DNA of 32,806 nt, taken from Nitrospira sp. bin75. GTDB taxonomy: Bacteria > Nitrospirota > Nitrospiria > Nitrospirales > UBA8639. A program made the translations under genes and the position numbers. The notes under the pieces are model-generated. The model made no database searches, was not told the origin of the DNA, and saw only the letters and a program-made list of their open reading frames with translations. The first letter of the stretch is position 1. Each line of letters starts with the position of its first letter. Location: assembly GCA_002238765.1 (NCBI GenBank), contig MPMZ01000035.1, positions 1 to 32,806 of the forward strand. The letters run 5' to 3'. Shown piece after piece: positions 1-7,966 of the stretch.

Positions 1-150
1 GGAAAAGTTGGGAGGTAGAGGCATCTATTCCCCTCCTTTGTAAGGAGGGGTAGGGGAGGTAGAGGCATTTGCAGTCACCCGACGCTCCGACTCTACCCCA
101 CCTGGCCTCCCCTTACAAAGGGGAGGGAAAGGGGAGGGAAAGGGGAGGGG
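1..150. repeat. Intergenic repeat family 1, two inverted copies
   Basis: Positions 30-50 form a 9-bp-arm hairpin (CCCCTCCTT, TGT, AAGGAGGGG) followed by GGGGAGGTAGAGGCATTTG. Positions 91-130 carry the same type of sequence in reverse orientation (CTCTACCCCACC, then CTTACAAAGGGGAGGGAA), followed by tandem AAAGGGGAGGG units to about 150. Related copies lie at 9617-9660, 12915-13050 and 22669-22725. The reading frame across this stretch is low-complexity and does not look like a gene. Confidence 0.75.
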
Positions 151-261
151 AAAACCCCGGTAGTCCCCACTCAAGCTGACCATGCTGTCAACGAATGACT
201 GAACACACACGGAAATGACAAAAGAGACTATTTCCATACGAATGACCGGTTCGGGGTGCCC

Positions 262-951
262 ATGGCTTTGAAAGCCTTAATCGTGGATGATGAACAGGCG
301 ATCGTTGACTTGGTTCGTCACCACTTGGAAAAAGAAGGACTGTCCTGTATCGAGGCGTTTGAAGGCGAAACGGCGCTGCAACTCGCCCGGACCGAACGCC
401 CGGATCTGATTGTGCTGGATCTCATGTTGCCCGGTATCGACGGGTTGGAAATTTGCCGGTTGCTTCGCCGGGATCGGGCCCTCGTCAACGTGGCGATTAT
501 CATGTTGACGGCCAAAGCCGAAGAGGTCGATCGAGTGGTGGGCCTGGAGATGGGGGCGGACGATTACCTGGTCAAACCGTTTTCCCCCAGGGAATTGGTG
601 GCTCGGATCAAGGCGGTATTGCGGCGGGGGCGTGATGCGCAAACGGGCGGCATCAGGCGAATCGGGACGCTTGAAATCGACGAAGCGAAACATCAGGTTC
701 GGGTTGCAGCCGGTCTCATCGACCTGACGGTCAAGGAGTTTGATCTGCTCCGTGCGCTGATCCAAGCCAACGGCCGGGTGTTGAACCGGGAGCAGATTCT
801 GGAAATGGTCTGGGGATACGCCAATGCCGTGGAGATCGAATCGCGGACGGTGGACGTGCACATCAGACGTCTTCGGGAAAAACTCAAAGATGAAAGTCAC
901 CGGATCGTGACGGTCAAGGGTGTGGGCTACCGCTTCGAGGAAGAAGGATAG
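262..951 (+). CDS. phoB: Phosphate regulon response regulator PhoB
   Basis: OmpR/PhoB-type two-component response regulator. The receiver domain (about residues 4-118) shows the acidic pair DD at 9-10, phospho-acceptor Asp53 in VLDLMLPG, the conserved Thr in IIMLTAKA and the Lys in YLVKPFSP. A C-terminal winged-helix DNA-binding domain follows (DLTVKEFDLL, then VDVHIRRLREKL and VKGVGYRF). About 229 residues, normal for PhoB. I prefer the ATG at 262 over the GTG at 256 because MALKALIVDD is the family-like start; neither has a strong ribosome binding site. It is followed at once by a repeat and then by the cognate kinase gene. It should bind the 11-bp-phased boxes noted before pstS, the porin gene and the minus-strand operon. 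Close paralogues such as PhoP cannot be excluded by sequence alone, but the pst context favours PhoB. Confidence 0.93.
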   Translation: MALKALIVDDEQAIVDLVRHHLEKEGLSCIEAFEGETALQLARTERPDLIVLDLMLPGIDGLEICRLLRRDRALVNVAIIMLTAKAEEVDRVVGLEMGADDYLVKPFSPRELVARIKAVLRRGRDAQTGGIRRIGTLEIDEAKHQVRVAAGLIDLTVKEFDLLRALIQANGRVLNREQILEMVWGYANAVEIESRTVDVHIRRLREKLKDESHRIVTVKGVGYRFEEEG

Positions 952-988
952 ACCTGTCCTGAGCCCTTCGACTGCGCTCAGGACAGGT
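952..988. repeat. Palindromic intergenic repeat between phoB and phoR
   Basis: Perfect 13-bp inverted arms, ACCTGTCCTGAGC (952-964) and GCTCAGGACAGGT (976-988), around an 11-nt loop. It begins one base after the phoB stop codon. A degenerate relative lies at about 9470-9513 (CCCTTCGAC, CGCTCAGGACAGGCTC). Read through in the phoR frame it encodes a spurious SPSTALRTG peptide. Confidence 0.8.
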
Positions 989-1027
989 GTAGCGTCAGCG
1001 GAGTCGAAGGATGAGGAGGCACCGACG

Positions 1028-2419
1028 TTGAAGGGCCGGTTGATTTCCCGTTTGGGTTTGTTCTTCAGTTTCATGACGTTGGTCGGCATGGGGGCCATGT
1101 GGCTGTTGACTTCTTTCGGGTTCACCGGCGGAACCCTCTGGGTCGGGGGTCTGGTGGTAGCCGTGTTGGGGTTCCCTTTTGGCGTGTGGTTGGGCCGGCG
1201 GCTTTTGCAACCGGTCCATGAAATCGACATCCGGGCGGAGCGGCTGTTGCAGGGATGGCGCGAGCAGGACAAGCCAATCGACGAAGATGAATTGAGCGGC
1301 TTGAGAAAGGCGTTGGATTACATCACGGCTTACCCCCGGACACGGGTTGAAGTCCTGGAGTCCGAACGGGCCAAAGGCACGGCTATTCTCGACAATATGA
1401 TCGAGGGCGTGATCGCCCTGGATGGGCAAGGGTACGTGATGCTCATGAATCCCGCGGCGCGCAGGATTCTCGACGTTGCTCAGGATCAGGGAGAACGGCG
1501 CACCCTCTTGGAGGTCGTCAGGGACAAGGGATTGGCCGATTGGGTGGAGATGTGTCAGGCCCTCGACACTGCGGAGCCGTGCAAGCGGGAAATCGAGAGT
1601 CATTTGCCGTCCCTGAGAATCATCGAGGTGAATGCCATGCCCATGCCCATGCCTTTGTCGTCGGAGCGCCGGGGCTTTTTACTCGTCTTGCACGACATCA
1701 CCGAACTCCGGCGGTTGGAAAAAGTCCGCGCGGAATTCGTGGCCAACGTGTCCCATGAGCTGCGTACGCCGTTGACGGCCATCAAGGGCTACCTGGAGAC
1801 CGTCCTCGATGAAACCAAATTGGAATCGGATACGCACCGGCGATTTCTGGAGGTGGCGAACAGCCATGCGGAACGCATGGGGCGCTTGATCGACGACCTG
1901 CTGAACCTGTCCGATATTGAGACGGGCAAAGTGGTCCTGGACCCAACTCCCATCAGTCTCGGGGCCTTTGTGCAGGACGTCTCGGCGATGTTCGAGAAAG
2001 ATGCCGCGAAGAAAGACGTGAAGCTTGTCAACCGGATTCCACCCGATTTATGTGTGCAGGCCGACCGGGACCGGCTCTCTCAGATTCTGGTGAACCTGGT
2101 CGATAATGCGGTGAAGTATACGCCGAAAGGGGGAACGGTCAGTTTGCTCGCGGCGAAAATGGACATCCGTCAAATTCGTATCACGGTCCGGGATACGGGG
2201 CAGGGTATTCCGCCAAACGATCTGTCTCGCATTACGGAACGGTTTTACAGGGTCGATAAAGCACGTGCCCGCGTGGAAGGCGGCACCGGCCTCGGTCTCG
2301 CCATCGTGAAACATTTGGTGCAATTGCACGGCGGCACGCTTCACATCGAGAGTGAATACGGCAAGGGCACGACGATCGAAGTTCTGCTTCCGGCCTCGCA
2401 ACTCCAACCCGCCTGCTAG
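1028..2419 (+). CDS. phoR: Phosphate regulon sensor histidine kinase PhoR
   Basis: Membrane sensor kinase partnering PhoB. Two N-terminal membrane helices (about residues 8-28 and 36-56), a short linker, a PAS domain (about 115-225), a HisKA domain with phospho-acceptor His243 in NVSHELRTPLTAIKGYLE, and an ATPase domain with N box LVNLVDNAVKYT, G1 DTGQGIPP and G2 GTGLGLAIVKHL. The frame is open upstream to a GTG at 920, but that extension reads through the palindromic repeat and out of the phoB end. I choose the TTG at 1028: a perfect AGGAGG lies at 1014-1019 with 8-nt spacing, and the product then begins directly before the first helix (463 residues). The very short periplasmic loop between the helices fits PhoR, which senses PstSCAB-PhoU rather than phosphate itself. 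Confidence 0.93.
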   Translation: MKGRLISRLGLFFSFMTLVGMGAMWLLTSFGFTGGTLWVGGLVVAVLGFPFGVWLGRRLLQPVHEIDIRAERLLQGWREQDKPIDEDELSGLRKALDYITAYPRTRVEVLESERAKGTAILDNMIEGVIALDGQGYVMLMNPAARRILDVAQDQGERRTLLEVVRDKGLADWVEMCQALDTAEPCKREIESHLPSLRIIEVNAMPMPMPLSSERRGFLLVLHDITELRRLEKVRAEFVANVSHELRTPLTAIKGYLETVLDETKLESDTHRRFLEVANSHAERMGRLIDDLLNLSDIETGKVVLDPTPISLGAFVQDVSAMFEKDAAKKDVKLVNRIPPDLCVQADRDRLSQILVNLVDNAVKYTPKGGTVSLLAAKMDIRQIRITVRDTGQGIPPNDLSRITERFYRVDKARARVEGGTGLGLAIVKHLVQLHGGTLHIESEYGKGTTIEVLLPASQLQPAC

Positions 2420-2461
2420 CTGGTCGGGTTACGCTACCTCGATCTACGGTCTCCTCTCCTT

Positions 2462-2563
2462 CTGTCATCCTCGACATTTTTAATCGAGGATCCAGGGTCT
2501 TTGCTTTTTCCTTCGTTCGCAAAAATCAGAGACGCTGGATTCCCGCGTGCGCGGGAATGACAG
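2462..2563. repeat. MITE-like element with CTGTCAT/ATGACAG termini, copy 1
   Basis: A 102-bp element bounded by CTGTCAT (2462-2468) and ATGACAG (2557-2563). It is built from three nested inverted repeats: TCCTCGA/TCGAGGA (2468-2490), ATTCCCGC/GCGGGAAT (2538-2557) and ATCCAG/CTGGAT (2490-2495, 2535-2540). A second copy with the same architecture is at 10539-10673 and a half copy at 9794-9818. It has no coding capacity. It occupies much of the phoR-pstS gap; the rest of 2564-2747 shows nothing I can name. Confidence 0.7.
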
Positions 2564-2747
2564 ACTAGGGGAAGGTTCTCTCCCATGGAGAGAGGGTCGA
2601 GAAAATTAACGGACGTGTAACCCTTCTCATATGTGACTGCAATACGCTCCCCGTATAGTGCAGACGTCCATTCCGTGTGAACACGGCCGTTTCGTTTGGC
2701 AGACCGGCAGGGCCGAAGCAGGAGGGCATCCGGGTAGCCCCTTTCGC

Positions 2748-2786
2748 TTAACAATTTCGTAACCTACTTTTTACGCCCGGGAAACA
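2748..2786 (+). promoter_or_regulatory. Candidate Pho box upstream of pstS
   Basis: Four hexamers in exact 11-bp phase: TTAACA (2748-2753), GTAACC (2759-2764), TTTACG (2770-2775) and GAAACA (2781-2786). A possible -10 hexamer, TAGAGT, is at 2796-2801, so the box would replace the -35. The box ends 71 bp before the pstS ATG. The 11-bp direct-repeat layout is known for PhoB/PhoP sites, and TTAACA resembles the Bacillus PhoP half-site. Matching motifs precede the porin gene and the minus-strand operon at 19909. Binding by PhoB is inferred. Confidence 0.7.
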
Positions 2787-2857
2787 TTCAACCGTTAGAG
2801 TAGGCAACTGCCAGGGAACGGTACCGCAAATACATTCTTCAGAAGGAGGGTTGCAGC

Positions 2858-3883
2858 ATGATGAGACGTTTCGTCTTGGCACACGACACAAGTCGTTTTT
2901 TCAGTAAGAGGATTGTATCCATGAGTTTCCTTTTCCTGGCAATCGGTATTGGCAGTGCAATCCAGAGTGGGGCGGCTTCCGACTCGATGGTGGACCCGGC
3001 CTGGAAAAGCTATAGTCAGGTGAGCGGGGTGTCCGGGAACCTGAACAGCATTGGGTCCGACACTCTCAACAATCTCATGACCCTGTGGGCCGAAGGGTTC
3101 AGAAAAGAATATCCCAACGTGAAGATTCAAATCGAAGGGAAAGGCTCCAGCACGGCGCCCCCGGCCCTCATTGAAGGGACGGCTCAGGTGGGGCCGATGT
3201 CCAGGCAAATGAAAGCGAAAGAGATGGACAAGTTCGAAGCGAAATTCGGCTATAAAGCCACCAGTTTCCCCGTGGCCGTCGATGCGCTGGCCGTGTACGT
3301 CAACAAGGACAATCCCGTGAAATGTCTCAGTATGGAAGAGGTGGATGCCGCGTTTTCAAAAACCCGGAGGCGCGGGCATTCCGTGAATATCGATACGTGG
3401 GGGAAAGCGGGTCTTGATGGGAACTGGAAAAGCACGAGGGTGAGCCTGTACGGTCGAAATTCAGCCTCGGGGACCTACGGGTTTTTCAAGAAGAAGGTGT
3501 TGAAGAAAGGCGATTATAAGGATGAGGTCAAGGAGCAACCCGGCTCGGCTTCCGTAGTGCAGGGCGTGACGGAGGATCGTGGTGGGCTAGGATACAGCGG
3601 CATCGGGTATCGGACCTCGGGCGTCCGGGCGATTCCGTTGTCGGCCAAGAGCGGCGCCGGGTGCTATGACCCGACGTTTGCCAACGCCTCCGTCGGCAAG
3701 TATCCGTTGGCGCGGTTCCTCTACTTGTACGTGAATAAAGCTCCGGGGAAACCGCTGCCGCCGTTGGTCTCGGAATTCCTGACATACGTGTACAGCACAG
3801 CGGGACAGAACATCGTCATCAAGGACGGCTATTTCCCTTTGCCGCAAACCTTGATAACCAAGAAATTGGACGAAATGCAATAG
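2858..3883 (+). CDS. pstS: Phosphate ABC transporter substrate-binding protein PstS
   Basis: Periplasmic phosphate-binding protein feeding the Pst transporter. Strong ribosome binding site AAGGAGGG ends 7 nt before the ATG. The N-terminal signal peptide has a basic start, a hydrophobic MSFLFLAIGIGSA stretch and probable cleavage after SGAA (about residue 41). An internal Met before that stretch (2921) is a possible alternative start. Phosphate-binding signatures are visible: GSDTLNNLM (start of lobe 1), GKGSSTAPPALIEG, the GPMSRQMK loop and GRNSASGTYGFF. About 341 residues, typical for the family. It is the first gene of the pst operon, directly downstream of the candidate Pho box, and should be the most strongly phosphate-regulated gene here. 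Confidence 0.95.
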   Translation: MMRRFVLAHDTSRFFSKRIVSMSFLFLAIGIGSAIQSGAASDSMVDPAWKSYSQVSGVSGNLNSIGSDTLNNLMTLWAEGFRKEYPNVKIQIEGKGSSTAPPALIEGTAQVGPMSRQMKAKEMDKFEAKFGYKATSFPVAVDALAVYVNKDNPVKCLSMEEVDAAFSKTRRRGHSVNIDTWGKAGLDGNWKSTRVSLYGRNSASGTYGFFKKKVLKKGDYKDEVKEQPGSASVVQGVTEDRGGLGYSGIGYRTSGVRAIPLSAKSGAGCYDPTFANASVGKYPLARFLYLYVNKAPGKPLPPLVSEFLTYVYSTAGQNIVIKDGYFPLPQTLITKKLDEMQ

Positions 3884-3913
3884 GTCTTGGCTTTAGCCGT
3901 CAATCCCTTTCCC

Positions 3914-6208
3914 ATGAACCAGGCTGACCTCACAACAAATCAGGTTGAGCCGGCTTCCCCTCCAGCGCCGTCGGTCCGGGTGGCCGCCCGGACGTGGCGG
4001 CGTTGGGTCGATTCGGGCGCACGGGTCGTGATCACCCTTGGAGGGTGGGCGACCATTTTTAGCATCTTCGGCATTTTTGCCTACCTGTTTATCGAAGTGG
4101 CTCCGTTGTTTTACGCTGCTTCCTGGACCGAATCGAGTTCCGTACACATCGACCCGGTCGATGCCGCCGGTCAGCAGCCGGAACATGTCGCCGTCGGAAT
4201 CGATGAATACAGGGAAGTGGGCTACGTGCTCCGAAATGGCGACATTTCGTTCTATGCGTTTCCCGCGGGGACCCCGATACCTCTCAAGTCCGAACCTGAT
4301 TTCGAGAACGGGGACATGACCGCGCTGGCGCGCGCTCCGGGGAAAAATCATACCTATGGACTCGGGACGGAAACCGGCCGGGTCATTCCCTTCTACGTGA
4401 CGTTTAGAGTCACGTTCGAGGATGACGTCCGAACCATCGAACCGGTGGTGACCACGGGCGAGCCGTTTGAGGCTGTCCCGACCGGTTCCCCCATTGCGCG
4501 ACTGGCCTACCGGGAGACGGAGAGCGGGCCCATCGCCGCGGCCTTGACCGGGTCGGGACGCTTGTTCCTCACCAAGATGCAGGAATCGGAGGCGGAGGGG
4601 CTGTTTGCGCTGGAAACGGAATCGGAACTCCTTCAGGCCGAGATCATTGATGAGGGCGTGGTGGAGCTGTCCGTGCTGCTCCTGGACGACTTGGGGGAAA
4701 CCCTGTTGGGTGGTACGAAGGACGGCAGGTTGCTGTATTGGGACATTCGGGACATCCAAAGCCCGAGGCTGATGGGGATGTATTCCGCCGGCACGTCCAT
4801 CACCGCCCTTTCCTATCTCATCGGGGACCGGTCCATCGTGGTCGGTACGGAAAAAGGGACGGTCTCCGTCTGGATGTCCGTGATCGATCCTGACGTGGGA
4901 GGTGATCCGCGTCTTGAAAAGATTCGGGACCTGGCTTCGCATAACGGGGCCGTGAGCGCCATTTCCCCTTCGCTACGGGACAAAGGATTTCTCACGGCGG
5001 ACGTCTCCGGCGGCGTGGCCGTTCATCATTCGACTTCCGATCAGACGCTCATCCAAATCCCCGGGAACGGGTCCGCCATTGTCGCTGCCATGTTTGCGCC
5101 GAAAACCGACGGCGTCGTGGTGCTCGATGATTCGGGACGGCTGACCACCTATGACATTGAGAATGAGCATCCCGAATCCACGTTTTCATCCCTGTTCTTT
5201 CCGGTACTCTATGAAGGGTACGAAGAGTCCCTCCACATCTGGCAATCAACCGGTGGCTCCGATGCGTTCGAGCCGAAATTCGGCTTATGGCCGATCATGT
5301 TCGGCACGCTGAAAGGGACGATCTACGCGATGTTGCTGGCCACGCCGCTCGCCGTGCTGGGCGCGATCTATACCGCGATGTTCATGCGTCCCAATATTCG
5401 CGCGGTGGTCAAACCGGTCGTGGAGACCATGGCGGCCTTCCCGACGGTCGTGCTGGGATTCCTGGCCGGATTGTGGTTCGCGCCGTTGTTGGAAAAAATT
5501 TTCCCCGCCGTGGTGGGCATGTTTCTCCTGATACCCTTGGCCGTGGTGTTGGTCTGCGTCGGTTGGCAATTCCTGCCTTCACGCCTCAAGGGCCACTCGG
5601 GGAACGTGACGGAATTGGCGGCGTTCGTGGTGCTCCTCGTCGGAACGGTGTGGGTCTGTCTCCAGTTGAATCACCAGATCGAATCCTGGCTCTTCGATTC
5701 GAACTATAAAGAATGGTTACAGTCGACGTTCGGATTGGCGTACGACCAGCGAAACACGCTAGTCATTGCCTTTGCCATGGGCATGGCCGTGATTCCCACG
5801 ATTTTCAGCATCAGCGAGGATTCGCTGAGCAACGTGCCGCCCCATTTGATTGCCGGATCATTGGCCCTCGGGGCCACCCCGTGGCAGACCCTGACGAAAT
5901 TGGTCATCATTTCGGCGAGTCCGGGCGTGTTCTCCGCTCTCATGATCGGGTTGGGACGGGTCGTGGGAGAAACCATGATCGTGCTGATGGCGACGGGTAA
6001 TACCCCGGTGCTGGACATGAACCTCTTCAACGGATTCCGAACCTTATCGGCGAACATTGCCGTGGAAATGCCCGAAGCCCCGCATGGAGGCACGCTGTAT
6101 CGTCTCTTGTTCCTGGCCGGCCTCCTCCTGTTCGTGTTTACGTCCATCGTCAACACCCTTGCCGAAATTGTCCGGCAGCGGCTTCGGGCGCGATACAGTC
6201 AATTTTAA
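3914..6208 (+). CDS. pstC: Phosphate ABC transporter permease PstC with beta-propeller-like insertion
   Basis: Inner-membrane permease of the Pst system, about 764 residues against roughly 320 for E. coli PstC. An N-terminal cytoplasmic tail and TM1 (WATIFSIFGIFAYLFIEVAP) are followed by some 390 residues of likely periplasmic sequence with WD40/beta-propeller-like blades (GGTKDGRLLYWDI, VGTEKGTVSVWM, TADVSGGVAVHH, VLDDSGRLTTYDI). The permease domain proper begins near GLWPIMFGTLKGTIYAMLL. It has the transporter coupling loop IAGSLALGATPWQTL and ends with several helices. Enlarged PstC proteins of this kind are known in some gammaproteobacteria. A TTG at 3887 gives nine more residues; neither start has a clear ribosome binding site, so coupling to pstS translation is likely. 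I chose the ATG. Confidence 0.92.
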   Translation: MNQADLTTNQVEPASPPAPSVRVAARTWRRWVDSGARVVITLGGWATIFSIFGIFAYLFIEVAPLFYAASWTESSSVHIDPVDAAGQQPEHVAVGIDEYREVGYVLRNGDISFYAFPAGTPIPLKSEPDFENGDMTALARAPGKNHTYGLGTETGRVIPFYVTFRVTFEDDVRTIEPVVTTGEPFEAVPTGSPIARLAYRETESGPIAAALTGSGRLFLTKMQESEAEGLFALETESELLQAEIIDEGVVELSVLLLDDLGETLLGGTKDGRLLYWDIRDIQSPRLMGMYSAGTSITALSYLIGDRSIVVGTEKGTVSVWMSVIDPDVGGDPRLEKIRDLASHNGAVSAISPSLRDKGFLTADVSGGVAVHHSTSDQTLIQIPGNGSAIVAAMFAPKTDGVVVLDDSGRLTTYDIENEHPESTFSSLFFPVLYEGYEESLHIWQSTGGSDAFEPKFGLWPIMFGTLKGTIYAMLLATPLAVLGAIYTAMFMRPNIRAVVKPVVETMAAFPTVVLGFLAGLWFAPLLEKIFPAVVGMFLLIPLAVVLVCVGWQFLPSRLKGHSGNVTELAAFVVLLVGTVWVCLQLNHQIESWLFDSNYKEWLQSTFGLAYDQRNTLVIAFAMGMAVIPTIFSISEDSLSNVPPHLIAGSLALGATPWQTLTKLVIISASPGVFSALMIGLGRVVGETMIVLMATGNTPVLDMNLFNGFRTLSANIAVEMPEAPHGGTLYRLLFLAGLLLFVFTSIVNTLAEIVRQRLRARYSQF

Positions 6209-6217
6209 AGGGATTCC

Positions 6218-7852
6218 ATGCCTGCCAGGATCAAAAAATTTCTCGACTCGGGGGCGCTGTTCATCTGGTTTTGCGGTACGGCGGTGGCCGCCTCGCTGCT
6301 TATGGTCGGCGGCGTCCTTCTCCTGATCATGATCAACGGCCTCGGGTTTTTCTGGCCGCATGCCCTTGTGGAACTGACACTCAAGGACGGCACGCACGTG
6401 TTGGGAGAACTGAAAGGGGAAGAAGTCATCCCTTATTCGGAGACGCCGGAATTTCCCGAAGGGAAAACCCGTGTGAGGCTGAAAGTCGGCAATCGTGACC
6501 TCTATGGTCTGGACTTCAGGTGGGTGGATACCGATCAGATCGTCTCGGCGGAATCCCCGAAAGACGTGGCGGCGTTTGAACGGCGGGAATGGGGGAACTT
6601 TTATGGCCGGATTCGAGAGGTCTCACGCGGCGAAGGCGTGGTCGCCACGGGCAATCAGGAAGGCTGGAAGGCGTTACAGCCCCTGATCGAGCAGGCCAAT
6701 GACCTGCATGAGGAGATTGAACACCTGCAACGAGACGTCATCGGCGACATCAATTATGACATCGAAGAAACCCGTTTGAAAATCAGGGAGTTGGCATTAC
6801 ACGGTCAAGGTCAGGTCCCCGAGGTTGCGGAGCTTCAGGCCTCCACCGAACAATTGGAAACCCGATACCGGAAGCACGTGGAGACCCTTCGGACGTTGAG
6901 CCATCGACTCGACGAGTATTCCGTGGTTCTCGTCGAGACGAATGGCCGGGAGAAGCGCCTTGCGGTCGGCCAAATCGTGAAAGCCCTGCGTCCCAACGAC
7001 ATGGGCTTCGTCGAAAAGATTCTCCGATACTTCATGAATTTTTGGTCCGTGCTGAGCGAAGAACCGCGGGAAGCCAATACCGAAGGGGGCATTTTCCCGG
7101 CGATCTTTGGTACCGTCATGATGGTCTTGATCATGAGCGTGGCCGTGGTGCCGTTCGGCGTCCTGGCCGCATTCTACCTGCGGGAGTACGCGCGACAGGG
7201 GCTGATCGTTCGGGTGATTCGCATTGCCGTCAATAACCTGGCCGGCGTGCCGTCGATCGTGTTCGGCGTGTTCGGGTTGGGGTTCTTCGTGTACGCGGTC
7301 GGCGGGACCATCGATACCCTGTTCTATCCCGAAGCCTTGCCGACGCCGACGTTCGGCACGGGTGGCATTCTGTGGGCGTCGTTCACCCTGGCCCTCTTGA
7401 CGGTTCCGGTGGTGATCGTGTCCACGGAAGAAGGGCTTTCCGCCGTCCCCCGGGAATACCGTGAAGGATCCCTGGCGTTGGGCGCCACCAAGTTTGAAAG
7501 CATGCTTCGCGTGATTTTGCCCTGCGCCTTGCCGGGCATTTTGACGGGACTGATCCTGGCGGTGGCGCGCGCGACGGGCGAGGTGGCCCCCCTGATGTTA
7601 ACCGGGGTCGTCAAATTGGCGCCGGCGCTTCCCTTGGACCACCATTTCCCGTTTTTGCACTTTGAGCGCAAATTCATGCATTTGGGCTTCCATATCTTCG
7701 ACGTGGGCTTTCAGTCCCCGAACGTGGAAGCGGCGAAGCCGATGGTGTACGTCACCACCCTGATCCTGGTGATGGTGGTCATTGGTCTGAATCTCAGCGC
7801 CGTGGCCCTTCGCAATTACATGCAGAAAAAATTCAAGGCGTCGGCGGTGTAA
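6218..7852 (+). CDS. pstA: Phosphate ABC transporter permease PstA with periplasmic coiled-coil insertion
   Basis: Second Pst permease subunit, 544 residues against about 300 in E. coli. TM1 lies near residues 20-45 (VAASLLMVGGVLLLIMINGLG). It is followed by about 240 extra residues with a beta-rich part (LKDGTHVLGELKGEEV) and a strongly heptad-like helical part (LIEQANDLHEEIEHLQRD through LETRYRKHVETLRTLSHRL), probably a coiled coil. The transport domain resumes near GGIFPAIFGTVMMVLIMS, with coupling loop YREGSLALGATKFESML. Ribosome binding site AAAGGG precedes the ATG, 9 nt after the pstC stop. The insertion sits at the same topological point as the propeller in PstC, so the two extra domains may interact in the periplasm; that is inference. 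Confidence 0.92.
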   Translation: MPARIKKFLDSGALFIWFCGTAVAASLLMVGGVLLLIMINGLGFFWPHALVELTLKDGTHVLGELKGEEVIPYSETPEFPEGKTRVRLKVGNRDLYGLDFRWVDTDQIVSAESPKDVAAFERREWGNFYGRIREVSRGEGVVATGNQEGWKALQPLIEQANDLHEEIEHLQRDVIGDINYDIEETRLKIRELALHGQGQVPEVAELQASTEQLETRYRKHVETLRTLSHRLDEYSVVLVETNGREKRLAVGQIVKALRPNDMGFVEKILRYFMNFWSVLSEEPREANTEGGIFPAIFGTVMMVLIMSVAVVPFGVLAAFYLREYARQGLIVRVIRIAVNNLAGVPSIVFGVFGLGFFVYAVGGTIDTLFYPEALPTPTFGTGGILWASFTLALLTVPVVIVSTEEGLSAVPREYREGSLALGATKFESMLRVILPCALPGILTGLILAVARATGEVAPLMLTGVVKLAPALPLDHHFPFLHFERKFMHLGFHIFDVGFQSPNVEAAKPMVYVTTLILVMVVIGLNLSAVALRNYMQKKFKASAV

Positions 7853-7911
7853 ATTTCAACGGGTTTCAGTATCATGCATGCAGGGATTGACGCGTTATCA
7901 GAATCCCATCA

Positions 7912-7931
7912 GGCGGACACGCAGGTCCGCC
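7912..7931. repeat. Inverted repeat at the 5' end of the pstB frame
   Basis: GGCGGAC (7912-7918), a 6-nt loop, GTCCGCC (7925-7931). It lies in the upstream extension of the pstB reading frame, in the gap after pstA, and looks like a short intergenic palindrome that happens to be read through. Confidence 0.45.
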
Positions 7932-7966
7932 CCTACGCGACAAAAACGCAGACGGCGGAACCAACC

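Noticed and set aside
25-237. 70-residue open frame on the minus strand at the window start
   Set aside because: It is made of repeat family 1 and Pro/Gly-rich low-complexity sequence; no start signal and no protein-like pattern.
277-1272. 331-residue open frame antisense to phoB-phoR
   Set aside because: Shadow of two clear genes. The composition (rich in Arg, Pro, His, Gln) is typical of antisense reading of GC-rich genes.
3893-4942. 349-residue open frame antisense to pstC
   Set aside because: Same kind of shadow; the sense strand encodes a well-supported permease.
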